A stretch of DNA of 64,000 nucleotides. Source: Platanthera guangdongensis. Lineage: Eukaryota; Streptophyta; Magnoliopsida; Asparagales; Orchidaceae. This document shows, in pieces, positions 45,593 to 57,500 of this stretch (the first letter of the stretch is position 1; each line of letters starts with the position of its first letter). The notes under the pieces were generated by a model. That model saw nothing but the letters and a program-made list of their open reading frames with translations, was not told the DNA's origin and did not search any database. The stretch covers positions 49,924,261-49,988,260 of the forward strand of contig CM077150.1 of assembly GCA_039583875.1 (NCBI GenBank), in the 5' to 3' direction. The translations under genes and the position numbers were made by a program.

Positions 45593-48500
45593 TGTAACAC
45601 CACCATCCGTTGCATGACATATAATAGAAGGTCCGGCCACATATGAAAGGACTATCATATTAACTTCTTTGGCCTTCAAGGGCCAGCATAGCAGCAATGG
45701 TAGTATCAGTAACAACCAGGGCTTCAGCCCCCTATTTTCCGCTCGTCACTCCTACACCTGCATGGGACAATCCACCGCACGATGGTAAATAAGGCAACGG
45801 TCAGCGTTCAGCTGACCAATCTATAACGACCATACCCCTTACCTAGGGCAGTGGTATTCATTCCTTGCAGGCATAGCATTTCACAAGCAGATATATATAT
45901 CACCCAATGTGCACTCACACACAATCAATATATCACAAACGTCGCCCACATGTCCCGACGCTCCATGCACTCAGGGCACATTCTTGGTCTACCGGATAAA
46001 CCAGTCACCCACCGCCATTCAAGTTCTGAAGCCTAACAGTGACTTTGAGCATTTAGCTCCACGGCTTTCAGCCGGAGACTTTAGTCTTAACGGTACGCAG
46101 GCCTAAGACTCTGTTGGATCCCTAGTTTGATTTGGGCTAGGTTCACTAACTTAGGATGATGTGACCCAACATGTATAGCCGGGGTCAAAGTTGTGTCCTA
46201 GAGTCTAGGCCAAGTCCTAAGAGTAAACATCACATGGACAAGCCAACATCAGACTGCCAGAGACTCAAGACATAAAGTTTTCCTCAAGATTCAGAGATTT
46301 CTCAAGAGACTAAGTCAAATAAGTTTGACATTCGTCGAACTCAGGTCAACGATAATCATTCTCAGCTCGACGATCTTAGAGAAATATTCTCTGTGCTGAG
46401 CTCGACGAACGTCAGTCTAGATCGACGATCCTTAGATTCCACCTTCAGAATTCTAAGTCAAGAATGTTCTCTAGACTCAGGTCGACGAACCTAGTTCTCA
46501 GGTCGACGAACTTCATTCTTTGCTCGACGATTCCTAGACATCCACTTCCTCTATTACCAGAGGTTCATCAAATAGTTTCTAAGTCCAGAATCATTCTAAG
46601 CTCGACAAATTCAAGGTTCTCCAGACTTAGCTCGACGAACACCATTCTTCGATTGACAAATCTTTGGACTATCACAGCATTCTGTCGAGACTATGTTCTC
46701 CAGTCTTAGGTCGACGAAACCTATTCTCTGTCCGATGAACTCTGGAACCAGAAGACTTATGTCGACACTAGAAGAACTTGTGTCGACACCAAGATCATCA
46801 GTCGACATTGTGGAAAGGCTATGTCGACACAATATAGAAGATTTGTGTCAACACACAGGATATTTGACAACTCCAGAATAATTGATGAACTCCAGTCGAT
46901 GAACATATTTACCAGCTCGACGAATAGGCAAAGATCAAAAGAGACAGTACTTCAGTTTTCAGCTCGACGATCATGGAACTCAGCTCGACGAACAGAAGAT
47001 GTCTGGTTGACGAATACAATGTCTCAGCTCGATGAACTATGAACTCAGTTCGACGAATTCTGCTATCTGCTTGACGATTACAGACTTAGTTATTTCCAGC
47101 CTTCTGTCCCCACTCTAATGCTATAATTCCTGGGTAATTAATGCTCTAACATTCTCTGAATGTATCCGTTAGAATGAGCATTAATTATGATCTTCTCCAA
47201 GATTATTGCTTGCCTTTTTTCCACGGAACAGTTGTGGAAATAAATTAATGCCAATTATTCTCAAGGCTGTCAGCATTAATTACAGAGAAATTCAAATGTT
47301 TGAAAGACACATAAGAAGAGAATAATGAATAGAGACACACAGATACACAGTGAATTAATCAAGAGAGACACCGAGAAAGCTTTACACAGAATACTACTGA
47401 CTAAGAAGCATACAGTAATTTGAAGAAGAAGCAAGAAGAATACATTTTTTTTTCAAAATTAAGAGTCTTCCTATTCTTCTTCTCCAGGACCTTGCTAAAG
47501 ACATTCAAGCACTATCAGTCTAAAGCTCATGGATCTAGTCTCTCTATTGAAGGCCTATCACCCTGTGCAAAGCTCCAGATCTCCTGTATCTTTTTCATCT
47601 CAGGGGGAGCTTTGACAACATCATTGAATCCACATAGTCTTCTCATTGTGATTGAGAAAAGAAGACTTTCATCACTCTCTCACCCCCACCTCTATAAAGG
47701 GTTGTCATCTCCCTTCAAAAGTGATTCCTTGGTTACAAGTCTCCTGATCAAAAGACTTGGGTTGGTTTTTGAGCACCTGATCAAAAACTTATTGGTGTCA
47801 GGCACCTGATCAAAAATCTGAGTGGATTCCTACCAAGGGTGGTAGAATAGTGGATGTACCCAGATTGGGGAACCACTATAAAATTCTTGTGTCGTCTGGT
47901 TGTCTCCTTTTCTTTTGTTCTTGTTGTGCTTGTGATTTAGATTTATTTTTTGCTAGGTTATTAATTTCTGCACTTTTGAATTAATAGTAGTTAAGAAATT
48001 TTTTTAAGAATACTCTATTCACCCCCCCCCCCCCCCCTCTAGAGTATTTCTGATCTAACACTCACTTTCAGACTCTCGCTATTTGTTTCTGCTGAATGCA
48101 ATCACCCAGGAATCCCCTTATCCATTCAGCACGAAGCCCTTTTCAAGAGCTCATCAAGTTCATATATAGCCTCACTATCCCCGAAGGACTGACTTTACAA
48201 TCCCAGGTTAGCTAGGACCCATCGCCAGTGACACTCACTCTTGCCCGACGTTAGCGATAAAACTCACTTTCCATCCCTAGTCCTACCTTATCTGGATCAA
48301 CCATCCAATAATCCTTGCAGCCATTTGCAGTACCAAAAACACTTGTCTTTCATAGCATATAACACATGCACTTAGCGGGTATTTTCCTGGACTTTCACTC
48401 CAGTACTTCCTGCTACTATCCTTCACAAGCACAACCCACTGAATCCGCAAACATATTCATTTATATGTGGAGTCTTCTCCGGTGTGCAAACGAAATCATC

Positions 48501-49543
48501 ATCAATCCAGACCAACCTGTCCAGATGGGCTTCACACAGTATACCTATTCCGTGCTTCACATTTCCGAATCTACATGCAAGACATCTTGGGGATATCTAG
48601 AATCAACCCAAGGGGATTCCTCAACAAGCCAACTTTTGGTGGGGGAAACCCATGCATATTCCAAATGAAGGACTTCACATGTCCAAGGAAGAAGGATCGT
48701 TACCCTTGACGATTGCTTTAGAGCCATGGAAATCTAGCCGGATGAAAAGCACCACAACGGCCTTGCCTCCACGAATCTAGACTCAGCACACGATTTGGGG
48801 CTCTGCAGCTCCACCGACAGCCAGATTCCTCCTCCTTCTCCCTTGCTCTCCCCACTCTCTAACACTTGAAGAAAGAGAAAGGCCTTGAGAAAATGAGAGA
48901 GTTTATCCTCAACTCTTGGCCTTATCAATAGCAGAGAGAATTCAGGGCAATTGGATCCCCTTTGAAAGGAATGGATGGCCATGAAAAGCCCTGAAAATCA
49001 TTTTCCCAGGCTGAATACGGCTTGTGACATGCCTGTGTCACAGGCCGTGTACCTTAAGCGGCAAAGAAACTGCCTTAACCAGACTAGGACACGGCCGTGT
49101 GACACGCCCGTGTCACAGGCCGTATGCCAGACACGGATTCAGACACACCCGTGTCCAGCCCATGAACATCAGTCTGCCCAAGCACAAAGAAGGACACAGC
49201 CCTTGACACGCCCGTGTCACAGGTTATATGCCCCACTCGAGGATCGTCAAGTGCAATTCATCGAACTCACTCGAGGACTCGTCAAGTGCATAGCAGGACA
49301 CGGCCCTGGACACGCCCGTGTCACAGGCCATGTACTCCACTCGAGGATCGTCGACCGCATTTTGTCGAGCTCACTCGAGAACACCCTGCGAGTACTCGAG
49401 TGCAGGACACGGCTATGGACACGCCTGTATCCCAGGCCGTGTACCTCACATAGAGTAGGATACGGCTTGGGGACACGCCTGTGTCCCTGGCCGTGTTACC
49501 CACTCTTCTCAGCCCAGTCATCCCCGAGACTTGGTGTGTTACA
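45593..49543 (-). repeat. G3 5' LTR, split by C4
   Basis: In window orientation it runs TGTAACACCACC to GTGTTACA. Minus C4 and its TSD it is about 1.99 kb against 2.07 kb for the other LTR. The two LTRs align readily, with moderate divergence. Confidence 0.9.
46112..48070 (+). mobile_element. C4: copia solo LTR inside G3 5' LTR
   Basis: 1959 bp from TGTTGGATCC to CTCACTTTCA, flanked by GACTC (46107-46111 and 48071-48075). No coding sequence. Same subfamily as C2. It carries the TCGTCGA/TCGACGA array (46325-47080), the GTCGACAC repeats, TATA at about 47877, and a long C-run before TCTAGAG at about 48020-48041. Confidence 0.95.
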
Positions 49544-50019
49544 CACTACTTCTTCAAACTTTTGATGTAATAGTGTTGAGTGTAGTGGCCTTGAAGGTAA
49601 ATAATAACTTATGTTTGCTCTGCTTCTTCGTACTTAGAAAATGAGATTTCTGATCTTGCGGTTGAAGAAAGAATAATTTTTCAGTTCGTTATTTCTTGAA
49701 CCAGCCAACTTATATCTATGGTTCACAAACTTGTTGTAAGAATGAGTTACAAGAAATCGTCTGCTTGATTAAAAGGAAGAAGATGACCAAAAAGCTTCTT
49801 TTAAATTTCTCGAAAAGTTCCTTTTATTACTCGTCGTCCAACGACTCTATATTCAGTATGGACCAACTGAAATTGGTAACTGCAACATATCTTTTACATT
49901 TACTGTTATACTAAAGGCATATGGCGCCTTTTGTCATCTAACACGCAATTCCCGCAACATTTGAATAATTGATGACGTTAGTATGACACAACACTTGTGG
50001 ACTTGGCAATTCCAGACAA

Positions 50020-50480
50020 TCTGCATAGGCATTGAGTGAGGCCTTCTCACTTAACGTAGAAATATTTAGCTGAAATTCTGCATTTTGAGGCATTGATTGA
50101 ACCTTAAACTATCAACGCATTTGATATTTACAGTCTAATTGTTAAGGCGTTGAGTGAGCCTTCATCACTCAGCGCATTTGGACTTGGTATAATTTTCCTG
50201 CATGAAGGCATTGAGTGATGTTTCTACATTCAACAGTTTTGGACTTTGCCTGACTTCTTGATGGGGTGTTGATTGGCCCGTCTTCACTTAATGCTTCTAT
50301 ACTTAATCATAAATCCTATTGAGTAGGCGTTGAGTGAATTGTCTTCACTCAATGCTTCTGTCCTTAGACAGATTTCTATTCAGCAGCATAGAGGCTTTGA
50401 CTGCTGGATCTTCTGTCAAAGCTTTTAGGCTCCTGGCGTTGAGTGAAGTGAGTTCACTCAGTGCTTCTGTACTTAGCCCA
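50020..50480. repeat. TTGAGTGA/TCACTCAA palindrome array in C3
   Basis: Six or so units spaced about 60-90 bases carry GCGTTGAGTGA then TCACTCAATGC, followed by a TTCTGTCCTTAG or TTTGGACTT tail. On the minus strand this is near the LTR start, the same place as the TCGTCGA array in C1. The sequence is different, the arrangement is the same. Confidence 0.75.
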
Positions 50481-50670
50481 TTTTCTCCTTGTCCAACCAC
50501 CGGTCTTGAATCCAAATGTCATTGTGAACCTGATAACCTGTCTTATCAATGTAATAGTATACAACCTGCATACAATGAACTTTGAACATACAATAGATAC
50601 ATTCATGTGTATACCATTGACTTGTGGGCTTTCTTCAAATCTATGACATTGTCATCATTGGACCCAACAA

Positions 50671-51409
50671 CATGCAATGTGTAAGATGGTGCTACACAAA
50701 GTATGCCACCATCTAATGCTCTTGGAACTATCTTAAATGATCCTAAATTAGATTCAGACTCCTCATCACCACTCTGTATTCATAGTCTTCCAGAAATATG
50801 TGAATCAACTGAATTGACCCTTTCAGCTTTTGCACCTAGCGCATATTAAAAAGCTAAAAGGGAAGGAATATGGAGGAATGCAATGCATAAAGAACTGGAA
50901 ACAATCAAACAAAATTATACATGGAAGGTTGTCCAAAAACAAACACATAAAAGTTAGTTGGTTTAAAATGGATTTTTAAAACAAAATAAATGCTTATGGA
51001 ACTCTAGCCCAACATAAAACTCGCCTTATTGCAAAAGGATATTAGCAACCTAGAACTAATTTTTATGAAACATATGCACCAGTGGTAAGAATTTATACAA
51101 TTTGATTGATATTATCAAATGTAGCTCAACACCAATACCCCATATTCTATATAGATGTTAAAGCTGATTTTTAAAATGGGGAAATGCTAGAAGATATTTA
51201 TGTTGAGCAACCATCGTGCTATCAAAAAACTGGGAAAGAAAAGGATAAAGTGTATAAATTATATAAGGCCATATATTGTCTTAAACAAGCTCCTCGAGCA
51301 TGAAATCACACTATTGATGCATACGATGTCACAAAAGTTCTATCATTGTCCAAGTGATCCTTCCCTATATGTGAAACATCATAACAAAAAAAATACTTTT
51401 TGTAGGATT
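50671..51409 (+). pseudogene. C5: Ty1/copia reverse-transcriptase scrap
   Basis: Decayed RT on the plus strand: WRNAMHKELETIKQN, KTRLIAKGY, YAPVVRIYTI, FYIDVKADF-NGE, EDIYVEQPSCYQ, VYKLYKAIYCLKQAPRA and a final DPSLYVKHH. Stops and small shifts are frequent. It ends abruptly at about 51410 where gypsy RT begins. The catalytic YVDD part is missing. Confidence 0.8.
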
Positions 51410-51416
51410 GTAACTA

Positions 51417-54400
51417 GTGGGAGCTTACTTGTTCTCAAAACTAGATTTGAGGTCGGGATATTATCAGCTTCAGATCCAGGAGGTGGACATCCCGAAGACT
51501 GCATTCAGTAGCCGGTATGGCCATTATGAGTTCACGGTAATGCCATTTGGCCTCACAAATGCACCTTCTGCATTTATGAGTATGATGAACCAAGTATTTG
51601 AGGCCTACCTCGATGTCTTCATCATTATATTTATAGACGACATCCTCATCTACTCAAGGACAGAGGAGGAACATGCACGTCACTTGGCATTGACTCTGGA
51701 GAAAGTCTGAGAGCACAGTCAACATGCAAAGTTCAGTAAATGCCAGTTTTGGTTGAAGGAGGTGGCCTTTCTAGGTCATATTATCAGTGGAGCAGGGTTA
51801 GTTGTAGATCCGACAAAGATCCAAGCAGTGCAAGATTGACCGCCGCTAAAGACGGCATCTGACAAATGGGGTTTCCTAGGACTCGTCGGGTACCGCCAGA
51901 AGTTCGTAGAGGGATTTTCCTGAATTTCCCTCCCTCTTACATCTCTAACGAAGAAGGATATGCCGTTTGTATGGATGTCGCAGTGCGAGTTTACCTTCCA
52001 GGAGCTGAAGAGTCGGCTTACCTCAGCCCCCATCCTTGCCCTCCCCTCAAGGAAGTAAGGATTCCAAGTTTACACCGACGCATCCTACCAGGGAATGTGT
52101 GTTGTCCTGATGCAGCACAGACAAGTAATCGCATATGCTTCCCGCCAGCTGAAGAAGAACGAACAAAACTACCCAGTACATGATCTGGAGATGGGGGTGG
52201 TAGTTTTTGTGCTGAAGATCTGACGGCATTATCTCTATGGAGGTCATTATGATATATTCTCTGACCATAAAAATCTCAAGTATATGGACACATCGAAGGA
52301 GTTAAACATGCGGCAGAGATGATGGGTGGAGTTTCTTTCTGATTATCAGTACACGATGCACTACCACCCAGGGAAGGCGAATATAGTAGCCGATGTACTT
52401 AGCAGGAGAGCTACCATAATAGGAGCAGCACCCCAGATGATTTCCATGGAGTTGGTTCGGATGTTGGAAGACATGCAAATAACCTTGGTGTCCAAGGCAG
52501 ATCCCAAATGATATGAGGAGTACTTAGCCTTGATGAGCATTACAAGTGACATTCGGGATTGCATCAGAGATGGGCAAAGGCAGGATGCTAAACTAATGCC
52601 AATATCCAATGCTTTAGAGGCTGGCACAACTCGAGAATATGCATTGAAGGATGGCCTAGTGTGCTTCAGAGGCAGTGTATATATACCATCAGGAGGTTAG
52701 ATACGAGAAGATATTTTGACTAAAGCACACACTAGTAGGTACTCAGTACATCCTGGGATCTCGAAGATGATGGCTGATCTGAAGAGGACCATGTACTAGC
52801 TAGGCATGAAGAAGGAGATCACCTACTTTGTGACGCATTGCAAGACTTGTCAACTCGTGAAGGCTGAATGTAAAAGCCCAGTAGGATTGCTACAGCCACT
52901 ACCAGTGTTGGAGTGGAAGTTCGATGACATCACGATGGACTTTATACAAGGACTGCCTCATTCCCATATAGGAAATGATTCAATATGGGTGATTGTTGAC
53001 AGACTTACGAATGTTGTCCGATTTATTCCAGTTAGGAAGGACGCTCCGATCAGAGTTCTAATATGGAGATTTGTGGAGCATTTCATTTATTATCATGGTG
53101 TACCAAGGACGATCATATCAGAATGGCATGGACGATTTACGTTTAAGGAGTGGAGAGAAGCTCAGGCTTGGGCTTCTGATTTACTTTCAACACTGCATTC
53201 CACCTCAAATGGATGGGAAAACGGAGCATACAAACCAGACGTTAGATAATCTCTTACGCTTATGTATCCTGGAGATCACCTACTCTGTGACGTATTGCGA
53301 GACTTGTCAACTCGTGAAGGCTGAATGTAAAATCCCAGAAGGACTAATACAGCCACTACCAGTGTTGGAGGGGAAGTTCAATGACATCACGATGGACTTT
53401 ATACATGGACTCCCTCATTCCCATACATGAAATGATTCAATATGGGTGATTATTGACAGACTAACGAAGGTTGCCTGATTTATTCCAGTCAGGAAGGACG
53501 CTCCGGTTGGAGTTCTAGTATGGAGATTTGTGGAGCAGTTCGTCCGTTATCATGGTGTACCAAGGTCGATTATATCAGAATGGGATGGACAATTTACGTC
53601 TAAGGAGTGGAGAACAGCTCAGGCTTGGGCTTCCGATTGACTTTCAACACTGCATTCCACCCCAGATGGATGGGTAAACAGAGCATACAAACAAAATGTT
53701 AGAGAATCTCTTACGCCCATGTATCCTGGACCGCGAGGAACTGTAGGAAAGACTATTGTTGCTTATTGAGTTTTCTTATAATAACAGTCATCAGTCTAGT
53801 ATAGGAATGGCTGCCTATGAGGCATTGTATGGACAGAGGTGCAGGACTCCACTACCTTTGATCCAGGATGAGGATCCTAAGGCACTTGGCTCGAAGTTTG
53901 TGGAGGACACAGATGCCAGATGCGACTGATTCGAGACAGGTTGCTGGATGGCTGGAGTAGACATGCCAAATACTATGATGCGTGACATCGTCAGGAGGAG
54001 TTTCAGATTGGTGACCTGATATTCTTGAAGATATGCCGGAGGAATGGAGTATCTCGGATTCATGGGCGAAAGAAGTTTAGTCAAAGATATATGGGGCCCT
54101 ATAGGATTCTGTAGAGAATCGGCCGCTTGGCCTATAGACTAAATCTACCACCCGATTCGGCATGATTACATGACATGTTCCATGTATCTTCTCTTAAGAG
54201 GGCTCTCCTACAACCAGAGCAGCAGGTTTCCACTATGGCTGGCCTAGTAGTATCTAACCGATCAATCTGATTGAAGCCAGTCAGGATAGATGAAATGGAG
54301 GTACAAGTACTGCGACGGAAGAAGGTTCCGCTTGTCAAGGTCCTGTGGTCGAATCACGGATAGGAGGAGCACACCTGGGAGCCTCTGTACCTTATACTTC

Positions 54401-54440
54401 AAAAGTACCTGAAACTCTTCACGGCAGGTATAACCTTAAC
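51417..54440 (+). pseudogene. G4 RT, RNase H, integrase remnant
   Basis: [38 protein letters not shown] and the intact catalytic [17 protein letters not shown], then FLGHIISG. RNase H (51860-52430) after a frameshift: [24 protein letters not shown] and ANIVADVLSRR. Integrase: YFVTHCKTCQLVKAEC, FDDITMDFIQGLPHS, then ISEWHGRFT where SDRDGRFT is usual, so the second catalytic Asp is lost. A 457-bp tandem duplication follows. The tail at 54285-54400 keeps VKVLWSNHG-EEHTWEP, a chromodomain-like ending. Confidence 0.88.
52816..53730 (+). repeat. 457-bp tandem duplication in G4 integrase
   Basis: Two copies in direct repeat: 52816-53272 and 53273-53730, each from GAGATCACCTACT to ATGTATCCTGG. They differ by scattered substitutions, roughly one in twelve by eye. 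The duplicated block covers the integrase zinc-finger end and the catalytic core. The junction has a short shared GGA. Confidence 0.88.
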
Positions 54441-54545
54441 CACCCAAGAATTTTGTATTCTTTAAATTTTAGTGCAACATCCCTAAATGACCAGACCCCT
54501 AGGAAGTTTTCGGGGATGAAATTTTTAATATTATGTATTGGGATT

Positions 54546-57500
54546 TGTAACATCCCATAAACAAAAAGACCCCTAGGAAGTTTTTATCATGACTAGGTCA
54601 TGATAAATCTTTAAGAAGACTAAGAGGACCATGGGTGCCTAGGTAAATAGGTGAAATCACCTTGGTCTGTAAATAGCAATTCCTGGTTACCTAGGATAGG
54701 GTTTGGCCATTGGGTCCCAACTTGACTACTTAACCCCACCAAACTACTTCCAATCTCATAGGGACCCTTTAGAGCCCATACAACCTATTTGGGGTCTACC
54801 TAGGGGCTCAACTCAACCACGGTCAACCCTAACCCTAGTTAGGTCAAATTGCCCTAATTTGACCTAAGTTATACCCCAAGTCACAAATGGACTTGGAAGG
54901 TGGCAAGGGACTCAAGACACTTAGTTGACCCATCAACCCACATATTTGAAGTTTACCCATCAACCCACTCATTTGACCAAATCAACACCCCCCCCCCCTC
55001 CAAGTCAACCTTGGTCAAACAAAGCCCAAATGGGGAGGAAAGCCAAGCCTAAATTCAATCCAATTGGGCTAGCCCCAATTATGATGGTCCACTAGCTACA
55101 ATAAGAGGTAATTACCTAAAGGGCCACTCAAAATCTAGAAGTGGGGACTAGGAGAGATAAAATGGGAAATTCATTTAAGGGGGGAGAGAGAAAGAGGGGG
55201 AGTAATGGTGAATGCAAAGAGTCTTCCCCATTCCTCTTCGCTAAGCCTCCATTCATCTCCCCTGACCCTTGGGAGGAGTTTGATATCAATTCCAGCTGGA
55301 CAAGCACAGGATAAGGCACATATTCACCATGGCTAAAAACCTCCTACATGGCCATTAATGGTCTTTCAAGGATTGCCTCTCCCACTCCCCAAAACAACCC
55401 CTCCATTAGTTTTAAGAGCTCCTAAGCAATCAAAACGAATTTTTACATCATTGTTTTAGGTGCAGAATTGAGAATTTGGCAAGGAAAAAGCTCGGGGTCC
55501 TCCGCCATGGCACACCACCAACATACTCGCCGCCAAGCCCGCCTGTAGGTATAGTCCTCTTCCTTTCCCTCTGTGCTAGATCTATAGATCATTAGGAGGA
55601 GAAATCGGGATCAATTGAGCCTAATCATTAAGGAAAAAATGAGTGTTTTCCATGAAAATTCAAACCCTAGGGTTCACTGGAAATGGCCTCTCCGGCGGCC
55701 GTGCCGCCATCGCGTGATAGCCACCACCCCAACAAAGGTGGTGGTGGTGGTGGCCTGCCAGGGAGGTGGCCAGGTGGCCGGAAATTGGAGTTGGAATAAC
55801 TCCAGAAAGGTTTGATCTTAGCCCTTAGATCATCGTGGACGATGACCCACGCCTGTTGGATCGGTGTGATCAGATAACAACAAGCCAAAATCTAAATATA
55901 TATATATATATTATTCAATTTTGTCACTTTTTAACAGTCACATTGTTTTAATTATTAAAAATAGCTAGTGGTATTTTCTGTAAATATGTCTAACATAGAA
56001 AACCTAGCCCTTGTTGTCTAGTTTAATAAAAAATTTAAATCAACCCTTTGGACCACTGGATTTCCCTCAACACACTTTTTGGTGCAAGGTGTCCAAATGC
56101 TATTCAAAAATTTAAATAAGTGCCCCCAGTGGCCCACTCAGTGAAATGGCCTAAAAAGTTTACCATAGGTTGGTCTAGCCATGATCCACCACATATCCAA
56201 TAATTAGAATTTTTGGAGATGATTTTTCTATAGTTCATATAATAATTTATTAATCCATACATATGATTAAAATAGGGTATATGGACCTCAAATTTCCCCC
56301 AAAATCTGGTGGATGACCAGAGGGGTTAGTATAAGGCCATGAAAAAATATCAGCCTATTTGGAGTTGATTTGGTGGGGGTAACTTGGTGAACAAAGTTAT
56401 CCACCTAGGGGTAATATGCCTAGTTCTTCAAAAGTGCACATTGAGGGGTTGAGTGGTCAACCCTTCAACTATCCATGGTGAAACCTTGGCCACTGCCATA
56501 CTATCCCACTAAACACACTCAGGAATAATTTTAAGAGTATTTACGATTGTTAAGCCAAGAAAGCCTAGTTCAAACCTTAGGGCTGCATTTTAGGGTTAGT
56601 AAAGGATATAAGGTCACATCTCCAAGTTTTGGCTCAAACTTTTATAGGTAGATTCATTGGGTGGAGAAACACCTTGGATAATTTAATTAAAATTTTAAGA
56701 GTAATTCTCCCTCGCAAATCACGTAATATTTAGGAAATGAACTTTTCTATTAAAGGCAAAACATAAGTCTATACAGTATTGAATGGTCATGAAACTTAGG
56801 TAATGGGCCTATATTGATGTTATTTATATCTGTAAATTTTATTGCAATTTTTGGATGAAGAATTATAGTGCCTTCTTTGTAATTCTAGAAATTATTGATT
56901 AGAGATATAATTTATTTCAGGACAAACTAGGTACTGACAAATTATGAAACTTGGCCAGTAAAATTTTTAGACAACTATAATGCCATATTAATTTTATTGC
57001 AATTTGTAGAAGAAATTATATAATGGTTCCTTCACAAAGTGCCCTGGGTGAAATTTTATTCATTAATTTATTTTTGTGGCAAAAATAAATTAGAAGATTA
57101 TGAAATTTGGGCAGTGATATTTTCTGATCATTATAGGCCAATGGTAATGTTTTTTATAATTTTTGGATGAAAAAATCTTGTAGTCTCTTTGCTAATTTTT
57201 GTGTTGATCAAAAAGTTTATATTTTGGTTTAAGATAGAAATCATTTCTGAAAAATCATGAAATTCATATCTTTTGTTATTTAGTCAATAAGAGACTGTGG
57301 AAATTTTGGTGAGATTATTGCATATCAGAATCTTATACTTCATGTTCAAATACTTAGGAGGCATGATTTTTGGAGAAATTATTAAAAGGCTCGTTTAATT
57401 AGGAAAAATACCAAATTCTGGATTTGAGCTCAACATGTCATGGTAGACCCATAAAAATAACTCTAAGGTTGTTAACAAAGCAAATTGGAGTATTAACCTT

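Larger units (their letters stand above)
38634..49543 (-). mobile_element. G3: Ty3/gypsy chromovirus (Tekay/Del-like), best preserved
   Basis: LTRs at 38634-40707 (3' LTR) and 45593-49543 (5' LTR, split by C4), with gag, protease, RT, RNase H and integrase on the minus strand. Protease, RT and integrase keep their catalytic residues and lie in one frame from 44276 to 40830. The 5-bp flanks are CATTG and CACTA (three of five match, differences are transitions), so the TSD is weak. Closely related to G1 in pol and in the non-palindromic part of the LTR. Confidence 0.9.
37945..50669 (-). mobile_element. C3: copia LTR on the minus strand, split by G3
   Basis: On the minus strand it starts TGTTGGGTCC at 50669 and ends with CCTATTCACCCCTAGG...CATTCA near 37945. 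G3 interrupts it at 38634-49543, leaving about 1.81 kb. Support comes from the copia-type start, the CTATTCACCCC signature near the end, a palindrome array at the same relative place as in C1, and a TATAAAGG site (near 38135, minus) about 200 bases from the LTR end as in C1. The 37945 end is approximate and no TSD was found. Confidence 0.55.

Noticed and set aside
47420..47809. 129-codon ORF in C4
   Set aside because: Within a solo LTR; the matching regions of C2 and C1 are not open.
48975..49565. 196-codon ORF rich in Arg, Cys and His, resembling a metal-binding protein
   Set aside because: It is a translation of the ACACG/CGTGT palindrome array of the G3 LTR and has no family match.
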